Source: Alcanivorax borkumensis SK2 (GTDB lineage Bacteria > Pseudomonadota > Gammaproteobacteria > Pseudomonadales > Alcanivoracaceae). From it: a DNA stretch of 64,000 bases. Location: positions 1,027,501 to 1,091,500 of the forward strand of contig NC_008260.1 in the NCBI RefSeq assembly GCF_000009365.1, in the 5' to 3' direction. Below, piece after piece: positions 8,267 through 16,939 of the stretch. Made by a program: the position numbers and the translations under genes. How positions within the stretch are numbered: the first letter of the stretch is position 1; each line of letters opens with the position of its first letter. The notes beneath the pieces are model-generated. The model made no database searches, was not told the origin of the DNA, and worked only from the letters and a program-made list of their open reading frames with translations.

Positions 8267-9448
8267 ATGCTTAACGGTCCTTTCTCCCCCTGGCCTTCCT
8301 TTACTGAGGAAGAAGCAGAAGCGGTGTCCCGCGTACTCCTTTCCAACAAGGTAAACTACTGGACGGGTCAGGAGGGACGTGAATTTGAACGTGAATTTGC
8401 GTCGTTTGCCGGTACGGAATTTGCTATCGCTGTCGGGAACGGCACCCTCGCGCTGGATCTGGCGCTAAGAGGGTTCGGGATTGGTCCTGGTGATGAGGTA
8501 ATCGTTACGCCTCGCACTTTTTTGGCCTCGGCCACCGCAGTGATTAATGCTGGGGCTATACCCGTATTCGCCGATGTGGACCCGGATACCCAGAACATTA
8601 CCCCAGATACTGTGGCGGCAGTGATCACGCAAAAGACTAAGGCGGTGGTGTGTGTGCATCTTGCCGGCTGGCCCTGTGATATGGATGGCATGATGGCGCT
8701 GGCTGAGAAGCGGGGTCTGTTTATTATTGAAGATTGTGCCCAGGCCCATGGTGCCACCTACAAAGGAAGGCCGGTGGGTGGCTTAGGTCATGTGGGGTGC
8801 TGGTCGTTCTGCCAGGACAAAATTATGTCTACTGGCGGAGAAGGGGGCATGGTCACTTGCAACGACCGTGAGCTGTGGTCCCGTATGTGGAGCTTCAAGG
8901 ATCATGGCAAAAGCTGGGAGGCGGTGTACGAGCGTGAGCATCCGCCTGGGTTTCGCTGGTTGCATGAATCTGTAGGCACTAATTGGCGGCTGACAGAAAT
9001 GCAGTCCGCCATCGGTCGTATTCAGCTGCAGCGTATGCCTGAATGGATCGCCGCGCGCCAGGCTAACTGCCTAAGAATATGGGAAACGGCGGCTTCGTTG
9101 CCGGGGCTGCGGGTGCCTGTGGTGCCTGAAGACATTGGTCATGCCGGTTACAAGTGTTATGTGTTTGTGGATGAAGCCGCGTTTAATGAGCCCGTTGCAG
9201 GCGTGCGTGACCAGATTATGAATGCCGTTGTTGCAAAAGGAGTGCCGTGCTTTTCGGGTTCCTGTTCCGAGGTGTATTTGGAGAAGGCGTTTACCAGCCT
9301 TGGTTTGGGGCCTGAAGAGCGTTTGCCGGTAGCTAAGGCTTTGGGTGAGAGTTCCTTGATGTTTCTGGTGCACCCGACATTAACCGAGGCCGAGATTGAT
9401 AAGACTTGTGAAGTGTTGCGCAAGGTGATGAGTGACGTGACTTCATAA
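8267..9448 (+). CDS. pglE: PglE-like PLP-dependent sugar aminotransferase (DegT/DnrJ/EryC1)
   Basis: This 393-residue DegT/DnrJ/EryC1/StrS-family aminotransferase has the nucleotide-sugar pocket segment GNGTLALDLALRGFGIGPGD. It also has the PLP-phosphate region DCAQAHGATYKG and the Schiff-base lysine in SFCQDKIMSTGGEGGM (Lys185). In the bacillosamine route PglE converts UDP-4-keto-6-deoxy-GlcNAc to the 4-amino sugar with glutamate as donor. It follows pglD by eight bases, and its ribosome-binding site GAGGA overlaps the pglD stop. The operon appears to end here, because a 639-bp gap with repeats follows. Confidence 0.9.
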   Translation: MLNGPFSPWPSFTEEEAEAVSRVLLSNKVNYWTGQEGREFEREFASFAGTEFAIAVGNGTLALDLALRGFGIGPGDEVIVTPRTFLASATAVINAGAIPVFADVDPDTQNITPDTVAAVITQKTKAVVCVHLAGWPCDMDGMMALAEKRGLFIIEDCAQAHGATYKGRPVGGLGHVGCWSFCQDKIMSTGGEGGMVTCNDRELWSRMWSFKDHGKSWEAVYEREHPPGFRWLHESVGTNWRLTEMQSAIGRIQLQRMPEWIAARQANCLRIWETAASLPGLRVPVVPEDIGHAGYKCYVFVDEAAFNEPVAGVRDQIMNAVVAKGVPCFSGSCSEVYLEKAFTSLGLGPEERLPVAKALGESSLMFLVHPTLTEAEIDKTCEVLRKVMSDVTS

Positions 9449-9526
9449 GTGTCGGGTTACGGCCTTGGGCCTCTCTGTGCCCTGGGGTAAACACGACATA
9501 CGAATGGATGTGTGTGTTTGTGATTT

Positions 9527-9650
9527 GTAGGTCGAATTAGCCTGTAAGGTGTAATCCGACAATTATTGTGACAGGTAAACGCATCAGAATGTCGATTACG
9601 TCTAGTGCATATGGCTGTCTGATTACGTTCTTTGGGCTAATTCGAGCTAC
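9527..9650. repeat. Inverted-repeat pair (REP/MITE-like)
   Basis: GTAGGTCGAATTAGCC at 9527-9542 is matched in inverted orientation by GGCTAATTCGAGCTAC at 9635-9650, with one mismatch. Inside lie further related fragments (GTAATCCGAC at 9551-9560 and GTCGATTACG at 9591-9600) that also mirror one another. The layout is like paired palindromic intergenic repeats or a very small non-autonomous element. No transposase is present. Confidence 0.6.
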
Positions 9651-9665
9651 CGATGAGGTGAGTGC

Positions 9666-9854
9666 TTGATTCCCTTTTGCCGGTTCTCAGCGAGCATTGT
9701 GCTGCTTTCTTTTCTCGCTTTTCTACTGGTGTTTAAGCTTCTTGCCTATGCGATGCTGCGGGTGTTAGCGGTTGCCGCAGCGTTGTTGTGTTTGGCGATC
9801 TATCGCAGGGTGAGCGTTCGGTTGCCTGCCGAGCGCCTGTTTGCAACAGATTGA
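9666..9854 (+). CDS. Possible small two-helix membrane peptide
   Basis: A 62-codon frame starts at a TTG with a plausible ribosome-binding site (GAGGTGAG, 9655-9662). It encodes two hydrophobic segments (SIVLLSFLAFLLVFKLLAYA and RVLAVAAALLCLAIY) and a short basic tail. No family was recognised. The start codon is weak and the frame lies beside a repeat, so it may be chance. It is listed because the hydropathy is strikingly regular. Confidence 0.3.
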   Translation: MIPFCRFSASIVLLSFLAFLLVFKLLAYAMLRVLAVAAALLCLAIYRRVSVRLPAERLFATD

Positions 9855-9960
9855 AAAAGACTCACCGTTGCGGGTAAAGGCCGCTAGGAAGAGGGTTTTT
9901 TTGTCGCTTAAATGTCACGATTTAGGGTTAGTTTGTCTCGGGAATAGTGCTTTCTACCCG

Positions 9961-9988
9961 TTGGATATCCAGTGAAACGGCTTATAAT
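9961..9988 (+). promoter_or_regulatory. Sigma-70-type promoter for the pglF-like gene
   Basis: A perfect -10 box TATAAT (9983-9988) stands 16 bases after TTGGAT (9961-9966). It lies about 100 bases before the start of the dehydratase gene at 10088, with no other gene between them. Confidence 0.55.
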
Positions 9989-10087
9989 ATTCATACCGGT
10001 TAATTTGTGTGATGTGTGTCCCAATTTTATGGCTAAGAGGGATCTAGCTGTGTTGGCCGGCCCTTTGGTCGCATGGACTGACCTATT

Positions 10088-12043
10088 ATGAAAAACAAGT
10101 ACTTCTACTCCCCTGTGCACCGGATGGTGTCACTGCCTCGTACTGCCAAAAGAATGGTAATGCTGGGTGCTGATGCAGTCGCCGCCCCCCTATTACTCTG
10201 GCTTGCCTATGGCTTGCGCCTCAATACCGCCGCCCCGGAAGTGGCCGACCTATGGTTGCTGATGGCTACGCCGTTGGTGGTGCTGCCGGTGCTATATGCG
10301 TTCGGTTTTTACCGTTCGGTTGTGCGTTACCTAGGGGCTGAAGTGGCGTGGTCTATCCTGTTTGGGGCGACTCTTTCGGTGGTGCTGCTGGCGGCGACGA
10401 CTTATATGGTATCGGGCTCTACCCCGCGTTCAGTGTTTATTATTTTCTGGGCGTTGCTAGTGCTATACCTAGGGGGCAGCCGCTTTATGATGCGCCGTTT
10501 CCTTTATAACGTGCTAGGTAAGCATACTTTGCGTGAAGCGGTGGCGGTATTCGGTGCTGGTGGAGCGGGGGCTCAGCTGGTGTCTGGGTTATTGTCTTCC
10601 ACCGAGTTGCGCCCGCTGATGATAGTGGACGATGCGCCCGGTAAACAGGGGATGTTGCTTTGCGGTGTGCCGGTGGTGGGGCGGCGCGCTTTGGAAAAAG
10701 CGGTAGAACGGGGGGCTATTCGTACGGTGTTACTGGCTCTGCCGTCTGAGAGCCGGGCGACACGGATGGCAGTGGTGCGCTGGCTGGAAACCCTGAATGT
10801 GCATGTGCAGACGGTGCCTTCGTTTGCGGATATTGCTAGCGGCAAGGCGCGGCTTGAAGAAGTCAAAGACGTGTCTATCGAAGACTTGCTGGGCCGTGAC
10901 CCGGTGCCCCCCCGCGCGGATTTACTGTCGCGCTGTATTAGTGGTAAGCATGTTCTGGTGACGGGCGCGGCGGGCTCCATTGGTAGCGAGCTTTGTCGCC
11001 AGATTCTTAAGTTGAACCCTTCCCGCTTGGTGTTGCTCGATCAAAGTGAATTTGGCCTATATGCCATTGAGAAAGAATTGCGAGCAACGGCGGACAGCCT
11101 TGGTAAAAGCGTCGAAATTGAGGCGGTGCTCGGTTCAGTGGTGAACCGGGGCTTGATGGAGCGGCTTTGCAGTGACCAACGGGTGGATACGGTGTACCAC
11201 GCCGCAGCGTACAAGCATGTGCCGATTGTGGAGGCTAACCCTACGGCTGGAGTGCGCAATAATATCTTGGGGACGCTGGAGGCCGCACTGGGAGCAGAAG
11301 CTGCTCATGTGAAGCACTTTATTCTTGTGTCCACGGATAAGGCTGTTCGCCCAACTAACGTGATGGGGGCCACTAAGCGTTTTGCAGAACTGGTGCTCCA
11401 GGCCATAGCCGCTAGGGGTTCGGACACCGTGTTCTCGATGGTACGTTTTGGCAACGTGCTTGGCTCGTCTGGTTCGGTGGTGCCCTTGTTCCGTGACCAG
11501 ATTCGTAAAGGCGGCCCGGTAACGGTGACCCACCCGGATGTGATTCGCTATTTTATGACCATCCCTGAAGCGTCCCAGTTAGTGATTCAGGCGGGTGCCA
11601 TGGCCCAGGGCGGCGAAGTATTCGTGTTGGATATGGGTGAGCCGGTGCGAATTGTTGACTTGGCCCGCACCATGGTGCATTTGATGGGGATGACGGTGCG
11701 CGATGAGAAAATGCCGGAGGGTGACATTGAGATTGCCTTTTCCGGCCTGCGGCCCGGTGAGAAGCTCTATGAAGAGTTATTGATTGGTGAGTGCAGCATC
11801 CGCACTGAGCATGAAATGATTATGCAGGCCCATGAGGAAAAGCTGAGCTGGGACGAGGTGCATTTTGCCCTGGAGGCGTTCCGTAAGGCGTTAAGCCGTG
11901 CCGACCAGGATGCTCTGCGGGCTTTACTGCGTAGTTATGTCAATGGGTATCAGCCAGAGGGGGTGGGTGCTGAGTCACCCGAGAGCCTTGCGGTACGTGA
12001 ATTGCCGGCCTTTACCGGTAAAGCCGTTAGCGTTACGGAGTAG
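10088..12043 (+). CDS. pglF: PglF/WbpM-type membrane UDP-GlcNAc 4,6-dehydratase
   Basis: This is a 651-residue membrane-anchored nucleotide-sugar dehydratase. About four transmembrane helices fill residues 20-130. A first nucleotide-binding fold (AVFGAGGAGAQLVSGLL) follows, and then the catalytic extended SDR domain starting VTGAAGSIGSELCRQIL near residue 291. The motifs STDKAVRPTNVMGATKR and YKHVPIVEANP are typical of the WbpM/PglF/FlaA1 group, in which the usual Tyr of YxxxK is replaced. The family converts UDP-GlcNAc to UDP-4-keto-6-deoxy-GlcNAc, the first step to diNAcBac or related sugars. It has its own promoter and probably feeds the PglE/PglD/PglC series upstream. Confidence 0.9.
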   Translation: MKNKYFYSPVHRMVSLPRTAKRMVMLGADAVAAPLLLWLAYGLRLNTAAPEVADLWLLMATPLVVLPVLYAFGFYRSVVRYLGAEVAWSILFGATLSVVLLAATTYMVSGSTPRSVFIIFWALLVLYLGGSRFMMRRFLYNVLGKHTLREAVAVFGAGGAGAQLVSGLLSSTELRPLMIVDDAPGKQGMLLCGVPVVGRRALEKAVERGAIRTVLLALPSESRATRMAVVRWLETLNVHVQTVPSFADIASGKARLEEVKDVSIEDLLGRDPVPPRADLLSRCISGKHVLVTGAAGSIGSELCRQILKLNPSRLVLLDQSEFGLYAIEKELRATADSLGKSVEIEAVLGSVVNRGLMERLCSDQRVDTVYHAAAYKHVPIVEANPTAGVRNNILGTLEAALGAEAAHVKHFILVSTDKAVRPTNVMGATKRFAELVLQAIAARGSDTVFSMVRFGNVLGSSGSVVPLFRDQIRKGGPVTVTHPDVIRYFMTIPEASQLVIQAGAMAQGGEVFVLDMGEPVRIVDLARTMVHLMGMTVRDEKMPEGDIEIAFSGLRPGEKLYEELLIGECSIRTEHEMIMQAHEEKLSWDEVHFALEAFRKALSRADQDALRALLRSYVNGYQPEGVGAESPESLAVRELPAFTGKAVSVTE

Positions 12044-12295
12044 TCTTTTTTTGGGGGGGTATGTCGGGCGAATCCGGCTTACCTTGTCTTCCTTGCTTCT
12101 ATGCGCTTATCGTTTAGGCCTGTTGTCTAGGCCAGATTAGACGCTGTGGTACTTCGCCATGATTTTTTGAGTATGCTGGGTTTTGCTTATTCTATATTTG
12201 ACTAAATACCCCCTTTTTATATTCCCTTCTCCCTGTAAAATGCCGGTTTGGCTGTGCGATCTGCTGCGCGGCGTGGGCTTTGTCTGGTTGCTCTA

Positions 12296-14068
12296 ATGAC
12301 CCTGGAAATACTGATAACACTATTGATTGTGTTGGCTGTGCTGGGCGCACTGGTGAGTAACCGTGTGCCTGCGGATATGACCATGATGGCGGCGCTGGTG
12401 TTGGTGATGGTAAGCGGGATTGTCTCGCCGGGGGAGGCGCTGTCTGGGTTTGCTAACCCGGGGTTGATGACCATTGCGGCACTGTACGTGGTGGCGGCTG
12501 CGCTACGGGATACCGGGGCGATTTATTGGGTGGCGCACCGGTTATTAGGGCAGCCAAAATCCGTGTTTTCCAGCCAGTTTAGGCTAATTGCGCCAGCGTC
12601 TATTCTGAGTGCTTTTCTGAATAACACCACCGTTGTGGCCATGATGATTCCTGCGGTGCAAGAGTGGGCGCAACGGTTACGGTTATCGGCGTCTAAACTG
12701 CTGTTGCCGCTGAGTTACGCGGCCATTCTCGGCGGTACTTGTACCTTAATTGGCACCAGCACCAACCTGGTGGTGGATGGTCTGGTTCAGGAAAAAGGGC
12801 TGCCGGCGTTCGGTATTTTTGATGTGGCCTGGGTGGGCATTCCTGTGCTGTTAGGGGGGGCGGCTTTCATGTTGTTAATAAGCCGTTTTTTGCTGCCCAA
12901 CCGGGCGAGCATGGCATCCCAGTGGGAAGATGCCCGCGAGTACCACGTGGAAATGCTGGTGGCGAAAGGTAGCCCACTGGCGGGCCGCACGATTCAGGAT
13001 GCGGGGCTGCGCAATCTTACCCACGGCTTTTTGACCGATATTCAGCGTGATGAGCGTTTGTTTACGGCAGTGGGCCCAGAAATGACCTTGCAGGAAGGGG
13101 ATTTACTGGCTTTTGTTGGGGTGCCGGAGTGCGCTCGGGAATTGCAGCGTATTAATGGCTTGCAGGCTGCCCATGGTGGGGCCCACAAGTTAGGGCTCAA
13201 CAACCATCAGCGGCACTTAGTGGAAGTGGTGTTGAGCCCGGAATTTCCCGGCATTGGCCGTTCGGTGAAGGAAACCGGATTCCGCACCCGTTACCAGGCG
13301 GCCATTTTAAGTATTAGCCGAAATGGTAAACGGGTGCCAGGCAAGGTGGGCGAGCAGTGTTTGAAGGTGGGCGATACCCTGCTGCTGGAAACGAGCGAAC
13401 AGTTTGTGGAGCAGTATCAATACCGGCGCGATTTTATGCTGGTGAGCCCGTTGAAAGATTCTACCCCACCGGATTTTCGCCGAGCGCCGCTGGCGGTGGC
13501 CGTGCTGGTGGCTATGGTGTTAGCCAATGTACTGGGGCTGGCTTCTACCCTGGAAGCCGCCATGCTGGCCGCAGGCCTGATGCTGGCGTTACGCTGTGTA
13601 TCGGTAAACCGTTCGCGGATGAACGTGAGTGTGAACCTGCCGGTGTTGGTGGTCATTGGCGCTTCTTTTGCGCTGGGCAAGGCCATGGAGTCTAGCGGTG
13701 CGGCGGCGTGGATTGTGGAGCTGGCTATCCCGGATAGCGGTTTGTCGCCCTTTATGGCGCTAGTGATCGTGTATTTGCTCACTGCGATTTTCACCGAAAT
13801 GATCACCAACAATGCGGCGGCGGTGCTGGTTTTTCCCATCGCCATTGGCGTGGCCGAGCAGTTGGGAGTGAGCCCTATGCCCTTTATTGTCGCGGTTATG
13901 TTTGCCGCTTCCGCCAGCTTTATGACCCCGCTGGGCTACCAAACCAACCTGATGGTTATGGGGCCGGGCGGTTACACCTTCCGCGATTACCTGAAGATAG
14001 GTTTTCCCATGAGTGTGGTGGTAGCGGTGATTAGCCTTAGCGTTATTCCGATGGTTTGGCGGTTCTAG
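12296..14068 (+). CDS. SLC13-family permease with two RCK_C (TrkA-C) domains, probable sulfate importer
   Basis: This 590-residue polytopic protein has an N-terminal permease half, NTTVVAMMIPAVQEWAQRL and GGTCTLIGTSTNLVV among its motifs. Two cytoplasmic TrkA-C-like domains follow (about residues 205-380). The second permease half contains EMITNNAAAVLVFPIAIGV and FMTPLGYQTNLMVMGPGGY. The paired SNT/TNN-type signatures are characteristic of SLC13/DASS sodium-anion symporters; versions with RCK_C domains are often sulfate transporters. The ATG at 12296 is chosen over an upstream TTG because the first helix begins there, although its ribosome-binding site is poor. The adjacent cysC supports sulfate as substrate; that is inference. 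Confidence 0.85.
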   Translation: MTLEILITLLIVLAVLGALVSNRVPADMTMMAALVLVMVSGIVSPGEALSGFANPGLMTIAALYVVAAALRDTGAIYWVAHRLLGQPKSVFSSQFRLIAPASILSAFLNNTTVVAMMIPAVQEWAQRLRLSASKLLLPLSYAAILGGTCTLIGTSTNLVVDGLVQEKGLPAFGIFDVAWVGIPVLLGGAAFMLLISRFLLPNRASMASQWEDAREYHVEMLVAKGSPLAGRTIQDAGLRNLTHGFLTDIQRDERLFTAVGPEMTLQEGDLLAFVGVPECARELQRINGLQAAHGGAHKLGLNNHQRHLVEVVLSPEFPGIGRSVKETGFRTRYQAAILSISRNGKRVPGKVGEQCLKVGDTLLLETSEQFVEQYQYRRDFMLVSPLKDSTPPDFRRAPLAVAVLVAMVLANVLGLASTLEAAMLAAGLMLALRCVSVNRSRMNVSVNLPVLVVIGASFALGKAMESSGAAAWIVELAIPDSGLSPFMALVIVYLLTAIFTEMITNNAAAVLVFPIAIGVAEQLGVSPMPFIVAVMFAASASFMTPLGYQTNLMVMGPGGYTFRDYLKIGFPMSVVVAVISLSVIPMVWRF

Positions 14069-14105
14069 CAAGGCTATGCCGAGGAACTATGCCGAGCAGC
14101 TTTGA

Positions 14106-14133
14106 GTTGAACGTGAGACGTTCAAAGTTGAAA
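14106..14133. repeat. Palindromic intergenic repeat, copy a
   Basis: The sequence GTTGAACGTGAGACGTTCAA followed by AGTTGAAA belongs to a family whose other copies lie at 14423, 40069, 40237, 47679 and 47804. This copy and the one at 14423 flank the broken four-helix-bundle gene in roughly inverted orientation. Confidence 0.65.
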
Positions 14134-14188
14134 GGAAAAACAAAACAATATTGCGCTCCATGGAGGGAGCCAAGCAGGAGGGGCATGG

Positions 14189-14397
14189 ATGCTCCGGTTT
14201 GAAAATCTGGATGTATGGAAGCGCGATACTGCGCTTTATGTGGTGATGTGGCGGTATTTTACCGGGTTTAAGGATTTTGGCTTTCGGGCCATGGAATCGG
14301 TTACATCGACGAGGAAAAAGCCGGCCGTTGGCTTTCTGAGCTAGAGCAACACTCAAGGATGCTGGCGGCTATGATCGAGGGCATACAGCATGGCTGA
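14189..14397 (+). pseudogene. Broken four-helix-bundle protein (23S rRNA intervening-sequence type)
   Basis: An ATG at 14189 behind a good AGGAGG site (14175-14180 region) starts MLRFENLDVWKRDTALYVVM, the classic N-terminus of the S23/IVP four-helix-bundle family. After FKDFGFRA the reading frame changes. In another frame the sequence GIGYIDEEKAGRWLSELEQ, continuing to a TGA at 14395-14397, is the typical C-terminus of the same family. The intact proteins are about 115-125 residues, so roughly 50 central residues are missing and the two ends are out of frame. An internal deletion therefore inactivated the gene. It lies between two inverted repeat copies and just upstream of cysC. Confidence 0.8.
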
Positions 14398-14422
14398 GCC
14401 CGGAAGTTGAGGGTTGTTCTTC

Positions 14423-14451
14423 TCAACTTTTAACGTGAACGTTCAATTGAA
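14423..14451. repeat. Palindromic intergenic repeat, copy b
   Basis: TCAACTTTTAACGTGAACGT followed by TCAATTGAA is the inverted partner of the copy at 14106. It ends directly at the ribosome-binding site of cysC. Confidence 0.65.
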
Positions 14452-14461
14452 GGAATATTGC

Positions 14462-15079
14462 ATGTCTGAGAAGTCTCCGTACCAGGAAAAAGCGAACGAC
14501 TCCAAAGCCCACGTGGTTTGGCATGAATCGAATGTATCGAAGGCCGACCGCGCCAAGGTTAAGGGGCAAAAGCCTAAGTGTATCTGGCTGACCGGGTTGT
14601 CTGGCTCTGGCAAATCCACGCTGGCCAATGCGTTGGAAGTGGCGCTGACCGAGAAGGGTAATCACACCTACTTGTTAGACGGTGACAATGTTCGCCATGG
14701 CTTGAACAAGAACCTGGGCATGAGCGATGAAGACCGTACCGAGAATATCCGTCGGGTGTCTGAAGTGGCTAAGTTGATGGTAGATGCGGGCTTGATTGTG
14801 GTGACGGCGTTTATCAGCCCGTTTCGTGCAGACCGTGATGCGGCCCGTGCATTGTTTGACGACGGTGAGTTTGTGGAAGTGTTTGTGGATGCGCCGCTGG
14901 AAGAGTGCGAGAAGCGCGACCCCAAAGGCCTGTACCAGAAAGCGCGCCAGGGCATCATTAAGGAATTTACCGGTATCGACAGCCCTTACGAAGCCCCGAG
15001 CAAGCCGGAGCTTGTGGTGAATACCGCTGAAAACGACATTGAAGCCTGTGTTAAGCAGTTGATTGCGGCCATTGTGTAA
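14462..15079 (+). CDS. cysC: Adenylyl-sulfate (APS) kinase
   Basis: This 205-residue APS kinase phosphorylates adenosine 5'-phosphosulfate to PAPS with ATP. The P-loop GLSGSGKS is at residues 45-52. The family motifs [50 protein letters not shown] and [11 protein letters not shown] follow in order. It is a stand-alone CysC, not fused to CysN. The ATG at 14462 follows GAAGGA and matches the usual N-terminal extension. No cysD or cysN is in the window. Its place inside a polysaccharide locus, beside an SLC13 permease and with a PAPS-type sulfotransferase at 26336, suggests it supplies PAPS for glycan sulfation as well as, or instead of, assimilation. Confidence 0.95.
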   Translation: MSEKSPYQEKANDSKAHVVWHESNVSKADRAKVKGQKPKCIWLTGLSGSGKSTLANALEVALTEKGNHTYLLDGDNVRHGLNKNLGMSDEDRTENIRRVSEVAKLMVDAGLIVVTAFISPFRADRDAARALFDDGEFVEVFVDAPLEECEKRDPKGLYQKARQGIIKEFTGIDSPYEAPSKPELVVNTAENDIEACVKQLIAAIV

Positions 15080-15192
15080 GGGCTAGCTGATTGCGCAGAA
15101 CGGATTAAGCATAACCGTAATGCGGTATTGTGCGGTGATCGGATTTGCCCCGGGCCAAGGAGGGCCTGCCTCGACATTGTGGAGGAGTTCAC

Positions 15193-16629
15193 ATGGAACG
15201 TTCCAATAACCTGCCTGAAGGCGGGTTTCCTCATCTTTTTCATCATGGTGCCGTGCGTGGTGTAACGGGTTCCGCCCATGAATGGGTGGCTAGCCCAGAT
15301 TGCTCTGTGCTCATCGACTGTGGGCTTTTCCAGGGCGGTGATGTTGGTCCAGCTGGGGCTAGCGCAGATGATTTGGCCATCGATTTCGATATTTCCCGGA
15401 TCCAGGCAGTGGTGCTCACCCATGTGCATATTGATCATGTGGGGCGGCTGCCGTGGTTGTTGGGTGCGGGTTATGTCGGGCCGATTTGCTGTAGTGGCCC
15501 ATCGGCCAAGCTGCTGCCCATTGTGTTGGAAGATGCCTTTCGCTTAGGGGTGAGCCGCAAGCCGGCAGATGTGGAGCGCTTTATGGCGCGGCTGGAGGCG
15601 GCGTTAGTGCCTGTGCCGTTTGGTTATTGGCATGCCCTGGAGATGGCTGATGGAACGGTGGCGGAGATTCGCTTGGGCAGGGCGGGGCATATTTTGGGCT
15701 CGGCCCATGTGTCTTGCCGATTGGCCGGTGAGCACATCACGGTGTTTTCCGGGGATTTAGGGGCTGCTGATGCGCCAATTCTGCCGGAACCGGAGCCCCC
15801 ACCGGCTGCGAATGTGTTGGTGATAGAAAGCACCTACGGGGATAGTCTTCATGAAGGGCGGAAGACGCGGCAGCAGCGCTTAGAAGATGCGTTGGTTAAG
15901 GCCTTACGTGACAAGGGGACTTTATTGATTCCTGCGTTCAGTATTGGCCGTACCCAAGAGCTGCTTTATGAGTTGGAGGCGATTATCCACCGCCAACGGG
16001 GCGCCGCCATGCATTCGTTTCTGGACTGGGATGAGTTGCCGATAATCCTTGATTCTCCATTGGCGAGCCGGTTTACCCAGGTTTACCGGGAGCTTGAGCC
16101 TTACTGGGACGAGGAGGCCCGCGAACGCTTGCGGGCAGACCGCCGGCCGTTGGCGTTTGAACAGCTACTAACGGTGGACAGCCATGAGGCACACATGAAA
16201 ATGGTTCGTCACTTGGCTGGCACCGCAAGGCCGGCGGTGGTGATTGCCGCCAGTGGCATGTGTGCCGGTGGCCGCATTGTGAATTACCTAAAAGCGATGC
16301 TGGGCGATGCGCGCCACAATGTGCTGTTTGTGGGGTATCAAGCTGCGGGGACGCCGGGCAGGGAGATTCAGCGAAGCGAGCAGGGCGGCAGTGTGAGGCT
16401 AGAGGCAGAAACCTACCCCATTCGAGCTGCAGTAGAATCCATTAGCGGTTATTCAGCCCATGGTGATCAGCAGGATTTGCTTCGGTTCGCGGCAGGAATA
16501 GCGCGGGGGCCTGAAGAAATTCGCGTGGTGCACGGTGATGAAGGCGCTAAGCGTGCTCTGGTCGATAAGCTTGATACACATTTTCGAGCCGCCGGCCAGC
16601 CAGTGAACGTTTGGATTCCACTCCAATAG
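15193..16629 (+). CDS. MBL-fold/beta-CASP RNA-processing exonuclease family protein
   Basis: This 478-residue metallo-beta-lactamase-fold protein has the zinc motif LTHVHIDHVGRLPWLLGAG (about residue 75). A beta-CASP insertion with ESTYGD and AFSIGRTQELLYEL comes next, followed by the C-terminal RNA-specificity motif (ASGMCAGGRIVNYLKAML, then SGYSAHGDQQDLL). Such proteins resemble CPSF73/YSH1-type nucleases and are predicted to process RNA in the cytoplasm; the substrate is unknown. The ATG at 15193 sits behind GGAGGAG (15181-15187) and is clearly the start. A nuclease is an unusual neighbour for polysaccharide genes and may be a bystander. Confidence 0.88.
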   Translation: MERSNNLPEGGFPHLFHHGAVRGVTGSAHEWVASPDCSVLIDCGLFQGGDVGPAGASADDLAIDFDISRIQAVVLTHVHIDHVGRLPWLLGAGYVGPICCSGPSAKLLPIVLEDAFRLGVSRKPADVERFMARLEAALVPVPFGYWHALEMADGTVAEIRLGRAGHILGSAHVSCRLAGEHITVFSGDLGAADAPILPEPEPPPAANVLVIESTYGDSLHEGRKTRQQRLEDALVKALRDKGTLLIPAFSIGRTQELLYELEAIIHRQRGAAMHSFLDWDELPIILDSPLASRFTQVYRELEPYWDEEARERLRADRRPLAFEQLLTVDSHEAHMKMVRHLAGTARPAVVIAASGMCAGGRIVNYLKAMLGDARHNVLFVGYQAAGTPGREIQRSEQGGSVRLEAETYPIRAAVESISGYSAHGDQQDLLRFAAGIARGPEEIRVVHGDEGAKRALVDKLDTHFRAAGQPVNVWIPLQ

Positions 16630-16939
16630 CGGCTTATTGCATCCACGTTTACGGGTTTGTCGGTGCGGAGCTTCCATTCATTTCCGTGTGAAAAGGATAG
16701 GGCCAATGGATTGGCTTCTTATCAACAATGCAACATAGTGCCTTTCAATAAGGCGGTAAGGTAAGCCTTCCACCTTTAGCCTCTTTTGGCTATGTTGGCG
16801 GTGCCTTTGTAAACTGTGGATCGTAGAATACCGCTCCGTTTGAGTTTTTGCGCGGCCAGAATATTTAGCTTAAGCGTTATTTTGTTTTGATGGATGGACG
16901 ATACGGAAGCTTTTCAGCTGTTTGGGATTGAGGAAATTA
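16630..16939. other. 310-bp spacer before ugd
   Basis: No gene was recognised here. A short hairpin (GCCTT-TCAAT-AAGGC, 16742-16756) is followed by GGCGGTAAGGT (16752-16762), one base off the RfaH ops core, which is not enough to call. The stretch probably carries the promoter for the precursor operon that follows, but no clear -35/-10 pair was found. Confidence 0.5.

Larger units (their letters stand above)
9449..10087. other. 639-bp gene-poor spacer between pglE-like and pglF-like genes
   Basis: This stretch holds an inverted-repeat pair (9527-9650), a weak candidate for a 62-codon membrane peptide (9666-9854) and a good sigma-70 promoter (9961-9988). No convincing intrinsic terminator was seen for the preceding operon. 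Confidence 0.7.

Noticed and set aside
16742..16762. Hairpin followed by GGCGGTAAGGT, one base off the RfaH ops core (GGCGGTAGNNT), upstream of the nucleotide-sugar genes.
   Set aside because: The mismatch is at a conserved position and the rest of a JUMPstart element is not recognisable. No other ops-like site was found in the window.
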